From Pandoraea anapnoica (GTDB lineage: Bacteria; Pseudomonadota; Gammaproteobacteria; Burkholderiales; Burkholderiaceae), in assembly GCF_902459765.1 (NCBI RefSeq), contig NZ_CABPSP010000001.1, positions 558,001 to 622,000 on the forward strand: 64,000 bases of DNA. The letters run 5' to 3'. Below, piece after piece: positions 61,049 through 64,000 of the stretch (position 1 is its first letter; every line of letters begins with the position of its first letter). A model generated the notes under the pieces. That model was not told the DNA's origin. It searched no databases and saw only the letters and a list, made by a program, of their open reading frames with translations. A program made the translations under genes and the position numbers.

Positions 61049-62032
61049 ATGAGTCAAGATTTCACATTCGCCATCAAGCGCATTAGTTTCGACGAGGACT
61101 ATCGCCCGTCGGACAACACGCGCATCACGACCAACTTTGCTAATTTGGCCCGTGGCAGCAGCCGCCAGGAAAACCTGCGCAACACCCTCCGGATGATCGA
61201 CAACCGTTTCAATGCGCTGGCGGATTGGGACAATCCGAAGGGCGACCGTTACAGCGTCAAGCTCGACATCATTTCCGTCGAAATGAGCATTGGCGGTGAA
61301 ACCAATGGAAGCGCGTTGCCGCTGATCGAAATATTGAAAACCAGTATTTTCGACAAGAAGAACAACGTGCATATCGACGGCATCGCGGGGAATAACTTCT
61401 CCTCCTATGTACGCGATTACGACTTCAGCGTGCTATTGCTGGCGTACAACAAGGATCAGCCGAAGTTCGGCACACCGGAGAATTTCGGCGACCTGCATGG
61501 CAAGCTGTTCAAGTCGTTCGTGAATTCGGACACGTACAAGGCCAATTTCAACAAGCAGCCTGTTATCTGCCTGAGCGTATCGAGCACGCGCACCTACCGT
61601 AGAACGGCCAACGTGCACCCTGTGCTGGGCGCCGAATACTTGCAGGACGAATATTCACTGACCGACGAATACTTCGCGAAGATGGGCTTGAGAGTTCGCT
61701 ATTTCATGCCCCGCAATAGCGTCGCGCCTTTGGCTTTCTATTTCTCCGGCGACTTGCTGGGCGATTACACGGATCTCGAACTGATCAGCACCATCAGCAC
61801 GATGGACACGTTCCAGAAGATCTATCGCCCTGAGATTTACAACGCGAATTCCGCCGCAGGGGAATCCTATCAGCCGAGTCTGAAGCATCAGGATTATTCG
61901 CTGACTCGCATTGTCTACGATCGAGAAGAACGTAGCCGTCTGGCTATCGAGCAAGGAAAGTTTGTCGAGGAGCACTTCGTCAAACCGTACCGCGCCACGC
62001 TTGATCAGTGGTCCGCTAACTACGCTCATTGA
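61049..62032 (+). CDS. mesX: DUF1852 protein, putative oxygenase partner of MesD (MesX)
   Basis: A 327-residue protein of the DUF1852 family. It starts MSQDFTFAIKRISFDEDYRP and ends VKPYRATLDQWSANYAH; no signal peptide. Established work on folate-independent methionine synthases showed that the MesD type needs a DUF1852 protein, named MesX, and oxygen. Here the gene is directly upstream of the core MetE-like gene (26 nt gap), which supports the same assignment. The reaction itself is not known; MesX has been proposed to supply an unusual methyl donor. Confidence 0.88.
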   Translation: MSQDFTFAIKRISFDEDYRPSDNTRITTNFANLARGSSRQENLRNTLRMIDNRFNALADWDNPKGDRYSVKLDIISVEMSIGGETNGSALPLIEILKTSIFDKKNNVHIDGIAGNNFSSYVRDYDFSVLLLAYNKDQPKFGTPENFGDLHGKLFKSFVNSDTYKANFNKQPVICLSVSSTRTYRRTANVHPVLGAEYLQDEYSLTDEYFAKMGLRVRYFMPRNSVAPLAFYFSGDLLGDYTDLELISTISTMDTFQKIYRPEIYNANSAAGESYQPSLKHQDYSLTRIVYDREERSRLAIEQGKFVEEHFVKPYRATLDQWSANYAH

Positions 62033-62058
62033 CTCACTTAAACGCAAGGTTATTCATC

Positions 62059-63087
62059 GTGAAAAAATTGTTGCCGACTTCGACTGCTGGTAGCTTGCCC
62101 AAACCGTCCTGGCTTGCAGAACCCGAGAAACTCTGGTCGCCGTGGAGGCTGGAAGGCGAAGAATTGGTGCAGGGCAAGCAAGATGCATTGCGTTTGTCTC
62201 TGCAAGAGCAGCAGCACGCGGGCATCGATATCGTCAGCGACGGCGAGCAAACGCGTCAGCATTTCGTGACGACGTTTATCGAACACTTGAGCGGCGTCGA
62301 CTTCAATAACCGTCAGACCGTGCGAATTCGCGACCGCTACGACGCGAGCGTGCCGACGGTCGTGGGCGCTGTCGCGCGCCAAAAGCCGGTGTTCGTCGAA
62401 GACGCGAAGTTCCTGCGCGCGCAGACCAAGCAACCGATCAAGTGGGCGCTGCCCGGCCCGATGACGATGATCGACACGCTATACGACGATCACTACAAGA
62501 GCCGCGAAAAACTGGCCTGGGAATTCGCCAAGATTCTCAATGAGGAAGCAAAGGAACTGGAAGCGGCAGGCGTCGACATCATTCAATTCGACGAACCGGC
62601 ATTCAACGTCTTCTTCGACGAAGTCAACGAATGGGGCGTGGCGACGCTGGAGCGTGCCATTGAAGGGCTCAAGTGCGAAACCGCCGTTCACATTTGCTAC
62701 GGCTATGGCATCAGGGCCAATACGGACTGGAAGAAGTCGCTGGGCTCGGAATGGCGTCAATACGAAGAAGCCTTCCCGAAGCTGCAAAAATCCAGCATCG
62801 ATATGATCTCGCTGGAATGCCACAATTCGCATGTGCCCATCGATCTGATCGAACTCATTCGCGGCAAGAAGGTGATGGTCGGGGCGATTGACGTGGCATC
62901 CGAAACCATTGAAACGCCGGAAGAAGTCGCCAGCACGCTGCGTAAGGCACTGAAGTTTGTCGATGCCGACAAGCTTTTTCCGTGCACCAACTGCGGCATG
63001 GCGCCGCTGCCCCGTGCGGTGGCACGCGGTAAGCTGGCTGCACTGAGTGCCGGTGCGGAAATCGTGCGTCGCGAACTGTCGAACTAA
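62059..63087 (+). CDS. mesD: Core methionine synthase (MesD-type, MetE C-terminal domain only)
   Basis: A 342-residue protein equivalent to the catalytic C-terminal half of cobalamin-independent methionine synthase MetE, with no N-terminal half. The zinc ligands are visible: HIC (in ETAVHICYGYG), Glu in MISLECHNSH and Cys in LFPCTNCGMAPLPR. The start is GTG at 62059, which gives the family-typical KKLLPTSTAGSLPKPSWLA. Lacking the folate-binding half, it belongs to the folate-independent group; the adjacent DUF1852 gene identifies it as MesD. It methylates homocysteine to methionine. Confidence 0.9.
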   Translation: MKKLLPTSTAGSLPKPSWLAEPEKLWSPWRLEGEELVQGKQDALRLSLQEQQHAGIDIVSDGEQTRQHFVTTFIEHLSGVDFNNRQTVRIRDRYDASVPTVVGAVARQKPVFVEDAKFLRAQTKQPIKWALPGPMTMIDTLYDDHYKSREKLAWEFAKILNEEAKELEAAGVDIIQFDEPAFNVFFDEVNEWGVATLERAIEGLKCETAVHICYGYGIRANTDWKKSLGSEWRQYEEAFPKLQKSSIDMISLECHNSHVPIDLIELIRGKKVMVGAIDVASETIETPEEVASTLRKALKFVDADKLFPCTNCGMAPLPRAVARGKLAALSAGAEIVRRELSN

Positions 63088-63212
63088 GTTCTGAGCCGTC
63101 AGGCACAAGCCAGCCCGGAATACGTTGTGACCGATCCGAATAGATCGGGTGGTACGACGGACGGGTTGGCTTGCGTCAATCGAAGTGCCCCCGGTATTTC
63201 CCTCCTCCAGCT

Positions 63213-63722
63213 ATGTCACTTCCCAGTCCGGCCATCGAGCCATTGCGCTTTCGCGAAGCGCTCGGGCACTACGCCTCCGGTATCACGATCATTACGTCGC
63301 ACATCGACGACGAGCCGCTAGGTTTCACCTGTCAGTCGTTCTATAGCGTGTCGACGAATCCGCCGCTGGTCTCGTTCAGCGTGATGGCCACGTCGGCCAG
63401 CTACCCCAAGATCCGTCAGGCGGGACGCTTCGCCGTCAACATCCTGTCGGGAGAGCAAGCGGAAATTTCCAACCAGTTCGCCCGACGAGGCACGGACAAA
63501 TGGCGCGGCGTCGACTGGCAGGCCTCGCCGCTGGGCAATCCGATCATTCCGGGAAGTCTTCACTGGCTGGATTGCGAAATCTACGCGGAACACGCGGCAG
63601 GCGATCACGTGATTGTGATCGGTGAAGTCAAGGCGTTAGACGCACAGGATGCTGCGGCGAATCAGCCGTTGCTGTACTTCAAAGGGCAGTATCGCAACAT
63701 CGCCGATCACAGCGGGGGGTGA
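63213..63722 (+). CDS. Flavin reductase family protein
   Basis: A 169-residue FMN-binding split-barrel flavin reductase (HpaC/ActVB type). The core is FREALGHYASGITIITSHID, GFTCQSFYSVSTNPPLVSFS and AGRFAVNILSGEQ, and the C-terminal HVIVIGEVKALD. The start at 63213 gives the family length. It follows mesD by 125 nt in the same direction. As it would supply reduced flavin, it is a good candidate partner for the oxygen-dependent MesX step, although it could serve another monooxygenase. Confidence 0.85.
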   Translation: MSLPSPAIEPLRFREALGHYASGITIITSHIDDEPLGFTCQSFYSVSTNPPLVSFSVMATSASYPKIRQAGRFAVNILSGEQAEISNQFARRGTDKWRGVDWQASPLGNPIIPGSLHWLDCEIYAEHAAGDHVIVIGEVKALDAQDAAANQPLLYFKGQYRNIADHSGG

Positions 63723-64000
63723 GCGCCTGATATTAGTAATAAAAACGGTTACCACGACGAGTAGTAACTACTTGAAAACAATTGGATCGCCATTCCTCGT
63801 TCAAACGGTTACGGTCACGCCGCGGCGAGCGATCTGCGTAGTGCTGAGGAATAAAGTCGGTTACGCCGATGATAACGAACGGCGGTTTTCGACCCTTCTG
63901 CGTCACTGGGTTGCCCCGTCGTCAACGGCAGAAAACGACCGCACGGCAGACGCTCGTCGCCATAGTCCGGTAAGGTATCTTGAAGTCTGCCATGCCTCGC
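63723..64000. repeat. Right-end non-coding stretch with spaced CGGTTAC repeats
   Basis: No gene is supported here. AAACGGTTAC occurs at 63743-63752 and 63803-63812, exactly 60 bp apart, and CGGTTAC again at 63858-63864. These could be regulator sites for a gene beyond the right edge. A 60-codon open frame on the minus strand is not convincing. Confidence 0.45.

Noticed and set aside
63815-64000. Open minus-strand frame reaching the right edge
   Set aside because: Only about 60 codons visible, no start in the window and no family resemblance; could equally be chance.

Overview
The window is a high-GC, densely packed chromosomal segment of a betaproteobacterium of the Burkholderiaceae. Gene content and protein style suggest Pandoraea or a close relative of Cupriavidus/Burkholderia; this is inferred from family resemblance, not from a marker gene. 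No rRNA, tRNA, CRISPR array, insertion sequence or replication origin was seen.

Left part (1-15.2 kb): mainly dissimilation of C2 sulfonates. A probable isethionate arm (MHS-type transporter, GMC dehydrogenase, divergent IclR regulator; iseU-iseJ/iseR-like) is followed by a second IclR regulator, an AAA+/VWA pair of the CobS/CobT type with no other cobalamin gene nearby, a TauE-type exporter, short Pta, Xsc, and a taurine-dehydrogenase-like pair (NTF2-fold small protein plus FAD oxidoreductase). The taurine importer tauABC and its MocR-type activator tauR lie at 29.6-34.4 kb. Together they would import taurine or isethionate, oxidise it to sulfoacetaldehyde, split it with Xsc to acetyl phosphate and sulfite, and convert acetyl phosphate to acetyl-CoA with Pta.

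15.3-21 kb: a RelE-type toxin/HTH antitoxin pair with a palindromic operator, then a four-gene unit of DUF3311 membrane protein, sodium:solute symporter, metal-dependent amidohydrolase and COG0523 GTPase metallochaperone.

21-28 kb: the least explained region. Five tandem paralogous genes of about 390-440 codons encode soluble proteins of unrecognised function. Their first 26 residues are aligned at nearly fixed distance from the start codon, and four of the five are preceded by the same two-block element (GAAAG, 18-19 nt, CGCAGACT) 28-33 nt before the ATG. This looks like a dedicated regulon and is the best candidate for an undescribed system.

28-46 kb: a GABA-type permease, tauABC/tauR, a small unknown protein, a GST, then a divergent acyl-CoA catabolic cluster (porin, thioesterase, HMG-CoA-lyase-like protein on one side; two enoyl-CoA hydratases, CaiB/BaiF CoA-transferase, acyl-CoA ligase, MFS carrier, MarR regulator and nitronate-monooxygenase-like protein on the other). 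Two near-identical 24-bp operator-like sequences sit at its two ends.

46-64 kb: YddG-type exporter, OYE and aldo/keto reductases, MFS/LysR pair, GNAT/azoreductase, a phosphodiesterase, a class V aminotransferase and LysP. These are followed by a fasciclin gene divergent from a SigK/RskA-like sigma/anti-sigma pair with two matching promoter-like elements, and finally metR, queH, mesX, mesD and a flavin reductase, a probable folate-independent, oxygen-dependent methionine synthase locus with a perfect MetR box.
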